Source: Chinchilla lanigera (taxonomy: Eukaryota > Chordata > Mammalia > Rodentia > Chinchillidae). From it: a stretch of 64,000 bases of DNA. Below the pieces are notes generated by a model, which did not search any database, had not been told where the DNA came from, and saw only the letters and a program-made list of their open reading frames with translations. Position 1 is the first letter of the stretch, and every line of letters starts with the position of its first letter. The translations under genes and the position numbers were made by a program. This document shows positions 25,016 to 38,114 of this stretch, in pieces. The DNA lies in assembly GCF_000276665.1 (NCBI RefSeq), contig NW_004955423.1, positions 6,880,034 through 6,944,033 of the forward strand, written 5' to 3'.

Positions 25016-25369
25016 TATTAGAGGACAACTGGTAACCTCCCCACCAACTTACCCAGGAGCCAGTTTTGTTCTTTTTTCCCCACCAAATGCAAGAGCTGCT
25101 CATGCTAGAAAGGATCTCTGAGGCCAGCTGGCTTATCTTCCTAAATGAGGGAAGGAAAGCCTAAAGAACCCCTGAAAAGGGTTTGTCTGCTGTCTCCCAA
25201 CCACCTGCTGGGTAGAATCAGGAGCCAGATCGCTTGACAAGGGGCCAAGTGCTCTTTCCACTGTCCCACATGCCCCCTCCAAAATTCCAGAAATGCCCAC
25301 TAGCTGCCCAAAGGAGGCACCTGACCAGAGTGGGAAGGTTCTGCTCTTAACTGTTGCAAGCATGACGAG

Positions 25370-25520
25370 TAGCTCCATCCCTCTGAGCAGTAATTTCCTC
25401 ACCTCTAAGATGAAGATAGTGCTAATGGCCTTGCTTATCTGAACAGGGCTGTTGCGAGGCACGAAACCTGTGTAAACACCTGGCATTTCTACGCTGGGGT
25501 AGAGAGGTGACATACTAACA
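25370..25520 (+). repeat. Probable MIR SINE fragment
   Basis: Order ctctgagcagtaatttcctc, acctctaagatgaagatagt, gggctgttgcgaggcacgaa fits sense MIR. Diverged. Confidence 0.5.
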
Positions 25521-26814
25521 AAGCCCAACATGTGTTTATTCAACCTGTAGCCAGTATTATCTGTCTTTCAAGATTGGGATACAAAATCTGGTAGTGGTTC
25601 TTTTAAAACTAATTGCCAGAAGCTCCCTAATTAGTAGGACATTCCAGTGTCTCTTTCTCACCCTTCTTTACTCCCTGACCAGCTGTCCAAGAGCCCTAGA
25701 GTTTTGCAGAGCCAGACCTAACCATGCATGCATTCAGGAAGTATGGAAGCCCTCTTGCTCCACTATTCCTCTACTTCCCCCTGCAGTGTGGTAAAGCCTT
25801 CCTGCAAAGTTGCAGGTCAAACTGACTCTGCTGGAAAAGTGCCTCCCTGGTCCAGTCCAGATCCCTGCCCAGACCTGCCCGACTTCTCCCAGGAAAGGAG
25901 GCTGCATTTTCTTTCAGTGCTGACTGCAGGCAAGACTACCCCACTTCTGGGCTCCCTCTGTGCAGTTTTGGGTGCCCAGCTCTTTCTGCTCGCATGCTTG
26001 GGTCCTCATTAGCCTCAGAGGCACTGAGCTGATCTTGGATTTAGTGTCTACAACCTCAGAGGTCCAGAACTGTCTCCTCTCCTCCTTCCAAAGGCTCCAC
26101 CTTTGCAGTTCAGTTGCTTGGGTTTTTTTTCTGTTAAACTATCGACATTCAAAACTTTCTACCCTCTTTTCTAGATGTTGGATCTCCCCACTGCTTTTTC
26201 CCTATGAGTTAGGTACCTTTTAGGTAACTTCTACTCACCCTTTGGAGGATAACACCTGACAGACACACAAAGACATTTGAGCTAGCCAAAGATGATGCCC
26301 TGGTGATTGTCCTCTCCCCTTTGAGGGAGGTGGCACTGCTCTCAGTGACCACAAGGTCACTTTTAGCACTAGTGGTTAAAGGTCCAACCCCTCACAGAGG
26401 AAAGAAGAGGCACTTGACTGTAATATTTGGCAAGGCATTTTGTTAAAAACAAACACAAGAAAACCCCTGCCTCTACTGTCCTGGGTGTTGTGTTTAACAT
26501 AGAGAATGGCAAAATTGTACTTTAAGGAAGACATGGTCTAGGGCAGGAGACAAGCAAGTGGTCACAAGCCCTAAGAGGTAACTAGAAGGCATCACTGTGA
26601 CACAAAGAGAGACACCACCCCCCATCAACCCGATCTGCAGAGAACAGCAACCCACAGCCAACCCGGGTCTGTGAGAGTCTCCTCCTGGAGATGGCCCTCC
26701 TGGCCATGGGCAACTGTGTTGGGCTTCAGGTAGAGGCCCAGAAGAAAATATGGGGATCTTCTCTATAATCATATTATGAAAATGATATGAAATCAGATGA
26801 GAAACAGAAAAAAG
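25521..26814. other. Non-coding sequence, nothing recognised
   Basis: Short overlapping frames, none credible; no repeat identified. Confidence 0.4.
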
Positions 26815-27060
26815 AAAGAGTCTTTGATTACTCTGAATTCCTTTGGTTGAAAGTGACAGAAACTTGAATCAGACTAGCTAGGCCAAATAGGGAATCTGCT
26901 GCTAGACCATAATTAGGAATAAGAGCAGGGACCAGGTACAGGTGCATATTGGAACTTAAGCACTACTGACTCTTAGCAGTTCCTCTCTCAAGAGTGGAGC
27001 CTTTGGTTTCTCCCATAGACTGACTACCTTCTCACATCAGGGAACGTGGCTCAGCAAGCT
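26815..27060 (+). repeat. Ancient interspersed repeat, family uncertain
   Basis: The phrase ttggttgaaagtgacagaaa followed by tcagactagctaggccaaat matches the opening of a common old mammalian repeat (gttgcaagtgacagaaaccc...aactggcttaag). Family not assigned. Confidence 0.4.
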
Positions 27061-27065
27061 CCTGA

Positions 27066-27160
27066 GTCTAGGCTCCGGCCATACCACCCTGAATGCGCCT
27101 GATCTTGTCTGGTCTGGGAAGCTGAGCAGAGTCAGGCTTGGTTAGTACTTGGATAGAAAA
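27066..27160 (+). pseudogene. 5S rRNA pseudogene, 3' truncated
   Basis: Bases 27076-27156 follow the vertebrate 5S rRNA gene closely from ccggccataccaccctgaa through gcgcctgatcttgtctgg, gaagctgagcagagtcaggc, and ttggttagtacttggata. The initial gtcta (27066) is separated from the rest by five extra bases. After ggata the similarity ends: the C-box region of the internal promoter (normally tggatgggagaccgcc) reads tggatagaaaaattct, and the last third of 5S is absent. The A box agctaagcagggtcg reads agctgagcagagtca. It should not be a functional RNA gene. Such 5S pseudogenes are scattered through mammalian genomes. Being only about ten substitutions from functional 5S over 80 bases, it is younger than the MIRs around it. 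Confidence 0.88.
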
Positions 27161-29329
27161 ATTCTCCCAAGTCTGGCAGCCAGGACCTGTCACCATCAGA
27201 AGTGCACAGCTGAGAAAACTGCAGGGAAAGATTGTCATTGCCCTGGTCATTGTCCACTCTTGGACCAACAAACTATGGCCAGGGCTTGGGAATGAGATAA
27301 GATCATGCTGCCCAGAATAAGCCAGGGAGACCCTTGTTGGTGCGAGTCCTGAAGAAGGGGGAACTGTGAATCTACAACCACACCAACAGCTGCCTCCTGC
27401 TGATTCAATGCCAAGGACACCGGGAAGGGAAAGTGCCTTCGTTCTCCAGTTTTATTGTTAAAACTGTAAGCAAGCTCTGAAATACTGAGTCAAAGAGGCT
27501 AAGCCTATGTAACTACACACAGTGATACTTCTAGTCACCACGTTTTTGACTAGAGTAAACAAATATGAGCTGCTTACCTACATCTAGCATTCTGCTAAGC
27601 ATTGCCGGGATGAAGTAGAAGGAAGAATTGGAAGGAAAAAGCTCCAGGGCCTGCCCTCCGGGAGTTTACTCACTGTGGGAGTCACCGTGGATCAAAGGGG
27701 ATCTTGGAGGTCCTCTAGCCCACTGGAGTTCCCAGTAAATTCCTGGGAGGCCACCAAAAAACTGGAAGAGCGGGGGAGGGAAGCGGGAAGATGGGTCATA
27801 GGAAGCTAGCGGGGAGGCTCCGAGCGCCTGGTTTCCTTTATCTGGAATATATCCTGCCAGATCTGCTCTGCTTACTGGCATTTTACATAAAATACTGTTT
27901 GTGAAAAAGGGCTCGTCCTTCAAAGGTATTTACCCACAGATACAGTTCGGCTCCCTTGTTTTGTTTCTAGAGATTGCAATGCCCAGGAAACCTGCTGATA
28001 ACGCAGTACTTAATCCTCACAGTCGTGCTAAGGTCTGGCTGCCCAAGGAAGACAGGGATCGTAACCCCACTTCCTGTCCCCCCAGGCCACTGTTCTGCCA
28101 CCAACTATCGCTCCCCTTGCACAAAGCAGCCTGATAAAGCCACACCCAAGGAGGCACGTGTGGAGACTCAGAGAGAGATCGTCTTGCAGAGTCGTTCACT
28201 GTTCAACCATGCATTGACCAGGACCCCCGCGGGAAGGTGGGAGAAGGGACGGGCAGGAGGATAGGGTGGGGGAAGGAAGCAGCATACTGGAGGCCACATG
28301 CCCAGTGCTGGGTCACTGCGTGGCCTGCTCAGGTGAATGTCAGGAGAGAACGGGGAAGAGGAAGGATACAGCAGAGGAAGGAGTAAAGGGCCACAGGAGC
28401 TGCGCACCAGGCCAGCCAAGGAGTCTCAACAGTCAGTTCTAAAAGCTGTTTCTCCTTTGTGTTTGTGTCATAAGTTTGAAGTCCTAAAGTTCCTCACTCA
28501 GTGTTTTTAAAATAACAATTCGTTACTTTCAAAGAGGTTACTCTAACTACAAATAAAGCACTCAGATAGCCAGTGCTTCTTGACTCGGGTGTAGTTGGCA
28601 TTGTGCTCAGGGCAATAGGACCTGGGCATGTGGGCGGACTCACAGCTTGGTACATCACCAGCTGGTATCTTATTGATGGGCAGTCATCTGCCGAAGATGG
28701 GAGAAGCTGATTTTCTGCTAATATCATTCATATTCATCTTTCTTGATGTTCAAAACAAGAGAATCATTTCATGCACTGAAACATTTTAACTTAATTAGAA
28801 TTGCCTTCCATTTCACTTATTTTATTCTCATAACTGATAGTGTTCCTTTCAAAGCAGAGAGATAACTTACATTGATAGGGCTGTAAAAATCTTGTTCGAA
28901 TTTTGCTTAAAAATCTAATTTTTCTGACTTACACGTGGACAGTGTTTCTTGATTTCTTTTATGAGTCTCCAAATCAGACAACTGATGGAAGCCGGGTATC
29001 AGGAATCAAAGGTAGCTAATAGTATAATCCTCCAGAATGCAGCCGGAAACCCAGCAGCACTGGCCCCCGATTCTCAGCTTACTGGGACTGCTGGTCTCAG
29101 GGCATGTGGTGGCAGGACTTCCATTTACACCGTGCAACCCAGCAACTCTGGCAAACCAGGATTTTCCCCTTCTCTGAAGGGCACTGGCAAGACAAAGCCA
29201 ATTCTGTCTCCTCAGATATATCAGGACCCTGTACAGAAACCTGAGTTAGTGGTACCAATTCATTATTTACTCCTGGAGTATTTGGAATCTCTTCAATGCT
29301 GACTACCTACGGAGCTGCCCTGATAGTCA
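27161..29329. other. Mostly unassigned sequence, possible MIR near 28000-28070
   Basis: A MIR-like antisense phrase (acttaatcctcacagtcgtg, 28007-28026) is the only repeat hint. Purine-rich DNA at about 28230-28390. A 117-codon frame (28949-29302, +) resembles no family I know. AT-rich unique sequence at 28730-28950. Confidence 0.35.
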
Positions 29330-29400
29330 GCTTCGGCTGTGCCGACTATTCACATGCATTTAATCTTCCCAGCCATGCTTAGAAAAGGAAGTAATGTCAT

Positions 29401-29590
29401 GAGCAGGGTGTGGTGATGCACTCCTGTAATCCCACCACTCTGGGAGGCAGAGAAGGGAGGATCACAAATTCAGATACAGCCTGGGCAACTCAGTGACTTA
29501 GCAAGATCCAGTCTCAAAATAAAAATTTATGAAAGTATTAGGGATGTAACTCGGTGCAAAAGCCCCGGGCTCCATCCATAGTACTGGGAT
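29401..29590 (+). mobile_element. Dimeric B1-ID SINE (B1-dID type)
   Basis: The left monomer is B1-like (gagcagggtgtggtgatgca, ctcctgtaatcccaccactc, gcctgggcaactcagtgact) and leads through an A-rich linker into an ID-like right monomer (attagggatgtaactcggtg, cgggctccatccatagtac). Such B1-ID dimers are known in several rodent lineages outside mice and rats. Many changes from a consensus, so an old copy. The downstream GA tract probably grew from its A-rich tail. Confidence 0.75.
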
Positions 29591-29623
29591 AGGGAGAAGG
29601 AGAAGAAAGTGAGAGAGAAAAAT

Positions 29624-29676
<53 letters not shown>

Positions 29677-29678
29677 AG
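29591..29678. repeat. (GA)n microsatellite
   Basis: About 88 bases of GA-rich sequence with some AAA interruptions, directly after the SINE. Confidence 0.9.
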
Positions 29679-29984
29679 TTATTATACACATTTTGTAGGT
29701 GAAGAAACTAGAGCTCAAATAAATAACTCTACTCAGAGCAACCTAACGAGAAAGCAATGGAGCCAGAGTTTGAACTAAATGTGTAACTTTGGCTGTAACT
29801 CTATAGTTACACCAAACGTATAACTATATCACTTAATATTGACTCCTACAAGAAAGGGTTAGCATACCCTCCATTTATATTCACATTCATAGTGTACAGT
29901 TTGTGCCCAAGTGGCTGTTTTTGACTTGAGAACTACAAATTCAAAAGTACTAAGCTGAGTCACTAACTCAGTCTCCCCAGGGAA

Positions 29985-30100
29985 GAGAACGTGGTGCAGG
30001 AGGAGAAGCACGAGGCTGGGAAGCTCAGTCTGTGAGTCACAGTGCCTGACACATAGTAGGTGCTCATTGAACATGTACTATGTGGTGGGATCACAAAGCA
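29985..30100 (+). repeat. MIR SINE 3' fragment
   Basis: gtgcctgacacatagtaggt followed by gctcattgaacatgt is the sense MIR/L2-like 3' end. Confidence 0.6.
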
Positions 30101-33100
30101 CAAGTCATTTGTACACAGTTGAGTTTGCCTTTCACCTAGGTGTTAAGAGGATACTTTATTAAAGATGCTACCGTTTATACCAGCATCACAAGGGTTGTAA
30201 AAACTACATATAGCATCAAAAATTACTACCATTTGCTAAAAATCCATTAAACTTCCTTCATGGGAGAGAACTCAGTAAGTGGGGATCGTGCGGGAGACTT
30301 TTGCTCAAAGTAGCCTCTGCTTTTAACTGCTATTTTGTTCAACTTGTCTTCCCCTCTAACTTTGTCCCAGAAAAAACTCTAGGGAAATGAAATTAAGCTG
30401 TTTCCCAGATTTACTTTTCAGAATTAGTCCTGGGCTGGCCTTCAGCACTGCAAACACATTCTGTGCAGTCACAGGGGAGGATTGCACTGAATTCCTGGGC
30501 TAACTCTCAAGCTTTGGGAGCCAGACAAGCTGAACAAGCTCAAGAAAAACAGAGGTGGGCGTTTGGTACTAATTCCTGCCCACCGCGCCTGTCGGTCCAG
30601 CGGCATAAACTGCTTTCTCTTGCCATTACGTCCTCGGCCTTTCTTGCTATTAGCAAGAGTGTGTTTGCTGCCCCTGGTCTGGTTTGGAGCTGGGGAGCTA
30701 CATCAGGCCACAGATTCACCCAAGTACCCGGAGGCCATCAGCACAGTTAGTGGGTTCCCAGTCCAACTGCTCCCTCTTCTTGGAGGTGGAGGTGGCAGTG
30801 GTTTTTCTGGGCGGCTTGCTGAGGTGAGTCATCCTATCAGAGGACCCATCTGTAAAAACTAGACACTCAAGCGCTTGGCTGCTGTCACCTTCTTGGGAAT
30901 GAAGAGTTTCCATTTTAAATTTGCATATTCATCATTCTGGAGAAATAAACACAGTGTGAAACTAGCTAAAATATTTAATAGTCAACATTTAATAATTCCC
31001 CAATCACATGTGGGACAAGATCTCATTCGAAGGAATTGTCACACACATACATAAGCAATTATGCAGGCAGCATTCAAGAGAGCTATCTTTCTTTCCCATG
31101 ATAGATTTTCTTTCACTCACTGCAGGTTTTCAACAGATTACCCTCCGCCCCTGAGAGGAAGAGGCAGCCCCCTCTGTCCTTTCCTTCCCACGCAGAAATC
31201 AAGGTGCTGTAAGCAGTACTGGAATTTCCTTTGTATCCAAGACCTATCTTCCCATCCTTAAAGTCATTTTCGCAGTGGCATTCTCCCTAAAAACAAAGAA
31301 ACAAATAAAAGAATAGCAAAGACAACAAAAGATTCTTGAGTATCTACACAAATTGGATCTGGTTCGGGTAAGAACTCAAGAAATAAGTCCTCATCTGAAA
31401 CTACTTGTTTCTTAGCCACAAAGAAATGGCTTAGGCCTGGGAAAATGTAATCTACTTACTCCTATAATGGATCAAGGGAGGTAATTTTAGGAGTCAAATA
31501 TCAATGAAATTTCTACCAATAAAATTGTGGATTTCACCAAGTCTTCTCTCTAAAATGTTTCAAATGAAGTGGACTTAGAGGGACTAGGAACTAAAGGTTG
31601 TGGTCAACCTTTATAGATTCTACCTACAAACGCCACTTATTTTCAATCACACAAGATATTAACAAAATCCAAACCAATCTCTCTTGCAAAGACATTATTC
31701 AGCGGTAACAAGTCCCAGTATGAAGAATCCAGGTTTCCTTCTGTCTAATCATATGGCCATTTTCCCAACTGTTTCACACATGCTAATGGAGTGTGACAAG
31801 TAAAACACATTTGGTTCAGTATATGGTCCAACATGAAATGGTTTCACAACAACAAAGCTTCAAATCATTTTTCCCTAATCTACCACTGCTTTGGGGGGTT
31901 GTGTCTTCCCTGTCATGAGTAATTTCAGTGTCCTGATCAGGGTAGACTTGACAGATTCTTTATCAATGTCAAAGTCTTTTGTGGTTAAGTCCAGGAATGC
32001 TAAAACAAAACACCTCGCTAGATATTAGATATATGGTGGCATTATGGAATTCTCTTGCAGGCAGTTTTTGGTCAGCTCATGAAAAGAAAAATGGAAGGAG
32101 GGTTAAAATCAAAGGAAGATGCAGCAGAAGTCTTGGCAGTTATTTTTGTGGAAGTCAGACTGTGTGAATGACATGGGGCCAATCATTCTTCTATTCATAT
32201 TAAAATAGAACAAAGAGAAATTGCCAATAAAGGAGGCAATGATCTAGGCGGAGGAGGCTGAATCACAATAGGTGCTTTTAATTTCAGGAAACAGAGTAGT
32301 TTTGCTGAAAACCATGAGACCCCTGTATAGGCACACAGGAACACGCATATGTACATGCCCACCCTTACAAGTTATGTTCATAAACTTTCCTGTGAGTTTT
32401 TGACATGTGACTGATGTCTCTTGGGCCTTATCGCCTTTATCAATTCTCCCAACATCTAACATAAGCATAAACTGCCTTAGAAAAAGTAGAATCCAGGCGT
32501 CTCTAAACAAAATTCAGAATCTTTGAGAGACTACATATTGGTTAAGTTTATTGTGGATAAGAAGATCTCTCAGTGCTGTCAGTGTTGTGCCTTTTCATGT
32601 GTCTGACCATGACAACTTCATTATGTCGAATGTTCTCGCTTTCAGTTTATAACAATGGCCGTTCCACAAACAGATTCTTCAAGAATCCCTCACAAGTGCA
32701 CACCGTGAGGCCTCAGTGAGAAAGAGGCTAACCTTCTCTCCCACCCCTACCCAAATAAATAAGATAGTTCAACCACTTGCCAAATCTGAATTGTGCTAAT
32801 CCAAAATATTGGAATACCACTATCAGAGTAATGTGGACCGCAAGAAGCTTCATGGCCTTTTAGCAAATAAAATCCAAGGATAACAAAATTCTCAGAAAGG
32901 TTACAAATGGACAGTGGAAGCAAGTATTCTGAGTGTTGCACACTAACCTGGAATTGTTATTTGTTACACCATCAAACTGGTAAATTAATATGAACGAACA
33001 AGCCATACTGCACAACCTGAGTCCTCAGCCTTCAGATGTTTGTCTGTATTATACAGCTAATGGCTGAAGCTATTTCAATATTTTATCTAATTTTTTTCTT

Positions 33101-36100
33101 TTTTTGTACTAATTTAGAAAGTTGGTACTTTAATGTAATTGAACTCACTGAAGCTAAAAATGTCCAGACCTTTTTAATAAGGTAGCTTTCAATATTAAAC
33201 TTTGGGGTCTGTTTTCCTCCTCAGCGGGCACTTAACTCCCATTAGCACTAATGGCAGTTGTGCACAAACATTGAGTAGGAAATATATATCTCTCTGTCTC
33301 TTTGTATGAGCTCAAAGAGGAGGAAAAAAAGAAAGGAAGGAGAGAAAAACAGAGACAACAACTTTGAGGTTGAATAAAAGAGACAGAGTTGTAGATTCAT
33401 TTACAAAGATGGAATTAATGGCTAGCATTCCCAAATTTCAGGGAGCACACCCCTCTCGTAAGCAAGATGAGAAGAAAATTTCTAAATCACTTGGAATAAT
33501 ACCCAAATCACGTTTTTCTGACAAATCTGTTTCCCCTCCATTCCCAGCATATACATTAAACCTATTTTGTACTTGTTATGTACATAATGATTCTAGAAAA
33601 CAGAAGATTTCACAATTTTTTTCTTATCATTTTTACTTATCTACCAGTGAGCCAATTTATGCAGCTTAAACCATTGCTAAAGAAGATGCATCCAAAATTG
33701 TCCGTAATCATTACAAATAATAGCACAGAATGTTCACAAGAAGCTGTTTTCTTATCATATTTTCATTAAAACATCTTTTCACCTGCTTTGCTTTCCCCAT
33801 GTCTGGAACCTGCGTTGTAATCAGTCTTATTAACTGAGAACATAAATATGATTTATTATGGTCTGATAATGGAAGCTATGTGGACCCAGAGAAGGGCTAT
33901 ATTGTCCTTTGATAAAATGGCTCTTTTCTCTCAAATGGAGAGCTCCATCACGAGAACATGCAGAATGTAGTGAGTGATTATTTCCTTGGGGTGAGTGATG
34001 GAGAAGCCCGACAGAAAATCTTCTTGTTGACCATGACAGCCGCAGAGGGTCCCCAAACCTCCCTGAGTTTGACAACCTGCAGACACTTTTGATGAACTGT
34101 ATTCTTCTGTCAGAGACAGCCTGTCTGGGAGGAGAAAAGAGACCTTTATCGTCTGATCGGCTATTATTGTCTTGATCTTTTATAAGCAATCCTTAATGCA
34201 CATGAATATAATATCCTTTCACACAAGTGCCAAGCATAATAGAATTGTAGTTAGAGGACCCTCTCCCTGGTTATGTAAATGTCCTTACACCATAATTAAG
34301 AGAGATGGTTTGTGACTGATAGGGGAAGGGAAGAGTAATCAAATTGTTTTAGCATTATCTCTCTATTTTAAAGACTTCAACCCAAAGTAAACAGCACTTA
34401 TGGCAGATACAAGGGACCAGATTATTTTAAAGTCTTTGACTAAAAAGAAAAACTAGTTTTGAATATGATATTGGTGTTATATTTTTATTAAACGTGCAAA
34501 TGGCAGCTGGTTTGCTGCCAAGAATGATTACTATGCTGATAGGACTCCACAGAAAATGAGTGTGTCTCTCAAAATCTCTGTCTGAGGGTTACAGCAAGAA
34601 CAAAGACCTATTAATAAGGAATTGACTTGCACAAATGGGTCCTCGAGTCCAAATAAAGTTCTCTAACAAATTTCCCTCTTATCCATTTCCAGGAGCCTAA
34701 ATATGGAAAAGTACATATATATTTTTTTCAATTAAATATATTTGCTGGCAAAACACCAGCAATTATTCAACAATTAAGTCTACTTTTTACACGACCCATG
34801 GGAGCCATCTCCATTTCTAAACTGTGAAGGTTAGTTCTAGATGGGGCTTGTTTGGATTTGGTGGCAAAAGTTTTCTAACCTTCCAGATAAAACACTTCCA
34901 GACTTGTAGAGGGCAGGCCAGTTCATGGAGACCAACAGCCTGACAATCTCAGCTGCTGGCAGAAAGGAGAAAAAGACATCATCCAACCTAAAAATTTTAA
35001 TCCCCCTCCAGCAAAATACAATACTTAATTTTTTATTAACCTTCTGACATATGGACTCGGAGTATCCTCACATCACTCAGTAATGGGTTTTCAATTACCA
35101 ATTAGTGGAGAAAACTCTGCCACGCTGGTGCCGAAGGGTTAATCATTAGTCTCACACCGCTGGGTGGTCAGAGGTGGAAGAGCAACGCCTGAACCAAGAA
35201 GGGTGGAGAGGGGATCCAGGCCTGGGGAGAGGGCTCCTTAAGAAGCCGGCTGCAGCTCCCAGGCACTGACCTGATAACCTTCTCCTGGCAGACTGCCTCG
35301 AGGTAGATTTGCATATTACACAGGGCCATGTACTTCTAGGTATGTGTCTGGGCCCAGAACAAACCACCAGTTTAGCCACTTGCTATGGAGCCTGTCTCAC
35401 CAAAGGTAGATCGAACTGGAAGAAATCAGCATCTCTGTCTACTTGCTTCTGTAAACAATGGCTTTCCCATGGGAATAAAAAAAATGTGCCATTTTCAGAG
35501 GGAGTTGAGTTTTGAGAAGTGTTTGATCTCCCTTAAGAGATACTTCTCTGAAGTTCTGCCAACCCTCGATTATCTGTACAAATGAGGCTTAGAGACAGTA
35601 TGGGTAGATTCAACTCACAGATAATCTTCAGACTCCAGTTGGGCCTATATTTTTGTTTCCTTCTGAACAAACTGTACCAGAGCAATTAACAAACAAAACT
35701 GATTGGATGTTTCCTTTCTCCTTTTATGGTCAATCTTGTGCATGTCAGCAGAGGGAGGAAATTGTCAAAACATTGGCAACAAGAGAGAGGAAAGGGAAGA
35801 AACAAAATACCCAGATAGTCTTCAAACTGGATAATCTGCTTCAGAAGAACTGAGAAGAATATAATTTCAAAGATGATATAAAAAGGCCCTGAGAGCAATT
35901 CCATACTGAACATACAGTATCCCTTCCCCTAAACACAAGGCGGCCAATAGGAAAGCAACTACCAAAAACCCCAGGAAAACCTATGTTTGCATCCATATTT
36001 TCTTGATCTAATACACATGCATTCTACATTAAATAATCTACAAGGGAAGATTGAGGTGAGGAAGAGGAGGGGGTGATGGACAGTTCTTATTTTTCATGGG

Positions 36101-36148
36101 AATGGCTTTGTTTTCAAGTACTGCTAGCAACAGGGTTGCTGTCAAAAC
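30101..36148. other. 6 kb repeat-free block, possible conserved elements near 34400-35130
   Basis: I recognise no transposon here. The block is AT-rich and complex. The 34400-35130 part has the cores ttcaattaaatatatttgct (34728), caattattcaacaattaagt (34759) and ttttcaattaccaattagt (35088), resembling homeodomain-rich enhancers. A purine tract lies at 33320-33350. No frame is credible as an exon. Repeat-poor, complex sequence of this length is often conserved, but that cannot be confirmed here. Confidence 0.35.
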
Positions 36149-36329
36149 TATACTTGTGCCGGGCGTGGTGGCGCATGCCTGTAATCCTAGCACTGGCGAG
36201 GCTGAGACAGGAGGATCGTTGTGAGTTCAAGGCTAGCGTGGGCTACAAAGTGAGCTCAAGGCCAGCCTGAGCTGCATAGAGAGACCCTGTCTCAAAAAGA
36301 CAAAAAAAAAAAAAAAAAAGGTATACTTG
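36149..36329 (+). mobile_element. B1 SINE (7SL-derived), young copy with A-tail
   Basis: Sense B1 starting gccgggcgtggtggcgcatg (36158), with the 7SL Pol III box sequence ggaggatcgttgtgagttca, then gagaccctgtctcaaaaaga and an A18 tail. Flanked by an 8-bp direct repeat, tatacttg, at 36149-36156 and 36322-36329. The intact tail and good B box suggest recent insertion. Confidence 0.92.
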
Positions 36330-38114
36330 CCTAAAACTTTAGGAATCCATCCATCTCATTTTAGTTTAGTTTAGTTTTTTAAGGAAAACTGCCATCTAAG
36401 AAAGGAATGACAATGACTCAGCATATTATTTTTTATTTAGTCTAAAATTTGTGATTTTTCTATACAAAAAAATGCTCAAGTGCGCTGAAGGGAGATATGA
36501 GAAACTGCTATATTCAATTCTCCACAGCTCTTCCAACCCAGGGCAGCATTTGGAGCCACTCAGAGCCGGGGGAGAAACCCTCCCAATGAGCCTGCACATG
36601 TTCTGGCCAGAGTCGTTGCCTGACTGCACTTATTTAGTTCTGCTTTAGAAATGAAAATCTAATAAAGTAACTAGCAGTTCAAATGTCACAGAAATTTTCT
36701 CCACCGCCCCAACTGGCATTGTGAAAACAGGCTCAAATCCCTCCAGACTCCCTCTCTCACCTTCAAATGCCGCACGGCTGAGGCGCACCATTTCCTCAGA
36801 AACAGCAGAACCTGGCTGGGTTCAGAGGTCAGGGGCACAGGGTGGGGAGAAGGAAGACTCTTTCTTCGAGTTGGAGGGGATTTGCTTTTTCCACACACTA
36901 AGGAAAGAAGGACCGGAATCCGGAGGCTGGGAATGTTCTGCCTCTTGCAAAGGGATTCAAAGGAGCCATTGTGTTTGATACGTTGCTCCCCAATTGGCCT
37001 CTGACAGCAACATCAGAAGCAACAGATACTTCAGTTCTACATCTGGAAAGAGGCATTTTTTCCACAGGGAGGAAAAAAAAAAACAGTCTTGAGGACACTG
37101 GAGCCTAATGACTCTGTACCCAAAGTCTTGAAGATTAGATCTCTCCGATCATAGGTGATAACCCCTTAAAGAATGGGACTAGCTCCCTTAGGACTTGAAT
37201 ATTTAACATTTTTATAATTTACCCTCAATAAAAATGAGAGTCAAATAAGTATTTTGCCTGAATATTGTCATTCCCCCAGCTGGTGGAGTGGAGTGATCTT
37301 TATGCAGGATACAACAATACCGTTCATTAAACTACAACTTGGAAATAAATAAAATGGAGAAGGGATTTAGGGTGTTCAGCAGGAATTGTTTCAGGTTGGC
37401 CACTGCCCCCTTTGCTTTTGTAGATGTGTACACCAAGTCCTCATATTTGTGCCGGGGCCTTTAAAGTTATAAGTGATCTCACTCTGAGCACCACGAGTCC
37501 CCCTAAGAGAACAGAAAGTGTTTTAAGCAGCGGGGTTAGTACAGGTATGGAATTTGGGACTGCTGCATAGCATCCCCTAGGAGAAAACTTCCCGGTTTCC
37601 ATTGCTACTGTAACCCAAACAAAGATGAGCTAAGGGCAGGGAAAGAGAAGAGAAACAGGATGGGGAAAATGATTAGAGAAGCACTGAGGGAGGTAGAAGG
37701 AGAAGTATTGGTTGGCCAAGAGGGGTTTAGGAAATCATTAGCAAGCACAGTGAGGCAAAGAAAGCCAATGACCACCACTGAGAAAGTATCCATTTCCCAC
37801 ATTTCAGTCACAGGTGAAAAAGGTAATTTTAGTTGATCTACTGGCCAGGTCAAATAGTGACCCTCTCCCAAGCCATTGGAAATATTTCAGATTTTTTTCA
37901 TCCTGCTATTTTGATGGAAATTAAACTTATAAATTAACAAAGATAGATTCAACCCTCTATAAAAGACTCCTCTTTTATCCCCTAATCCCCAGCATACTAC
38001 ATATCTGATTTCCTGCCCAAATGACTTAAGATTCCCAAATATGAGCAAAAAACTTTAAGCATGAGATACTATTGCAAAACCATCTAAATCATAGCCTAAA
38101 TCTTCTATTCAAAA
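36330..38114. other. Non-coding sequence, nothing recognised
   Basis: A short (TTTAG) run near 36361. No transposon or credible frame identified. Confidence 0.4.

Larger units (their letters stand above)
29330..29790 (-). repeat. MIR SINE interrupted by a B1-ID dimer
   Basis: Antisense MIR: the left part catttaatcttcccagccat (29358) ends near 29400, and the right part resumes at about 29678 with ttattatacacattttgtag, gtgaagaaactagagctcaa and a gccagagtttgaact end. The B1-ID element and its GA tract lie between. Confidence 0.65.

Noticed and set aside
28949..29302. 117-codon frame with a fairly protein-like composition
   Set aside because: No recognised family, no splice-site pattern, no support for expression; composition alone is not evidence.
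29498..29718. Ser/Leu-rich open frames on the minus strand
   Set aside because: They translate the GA microsatellite and the B1-ID SINE.
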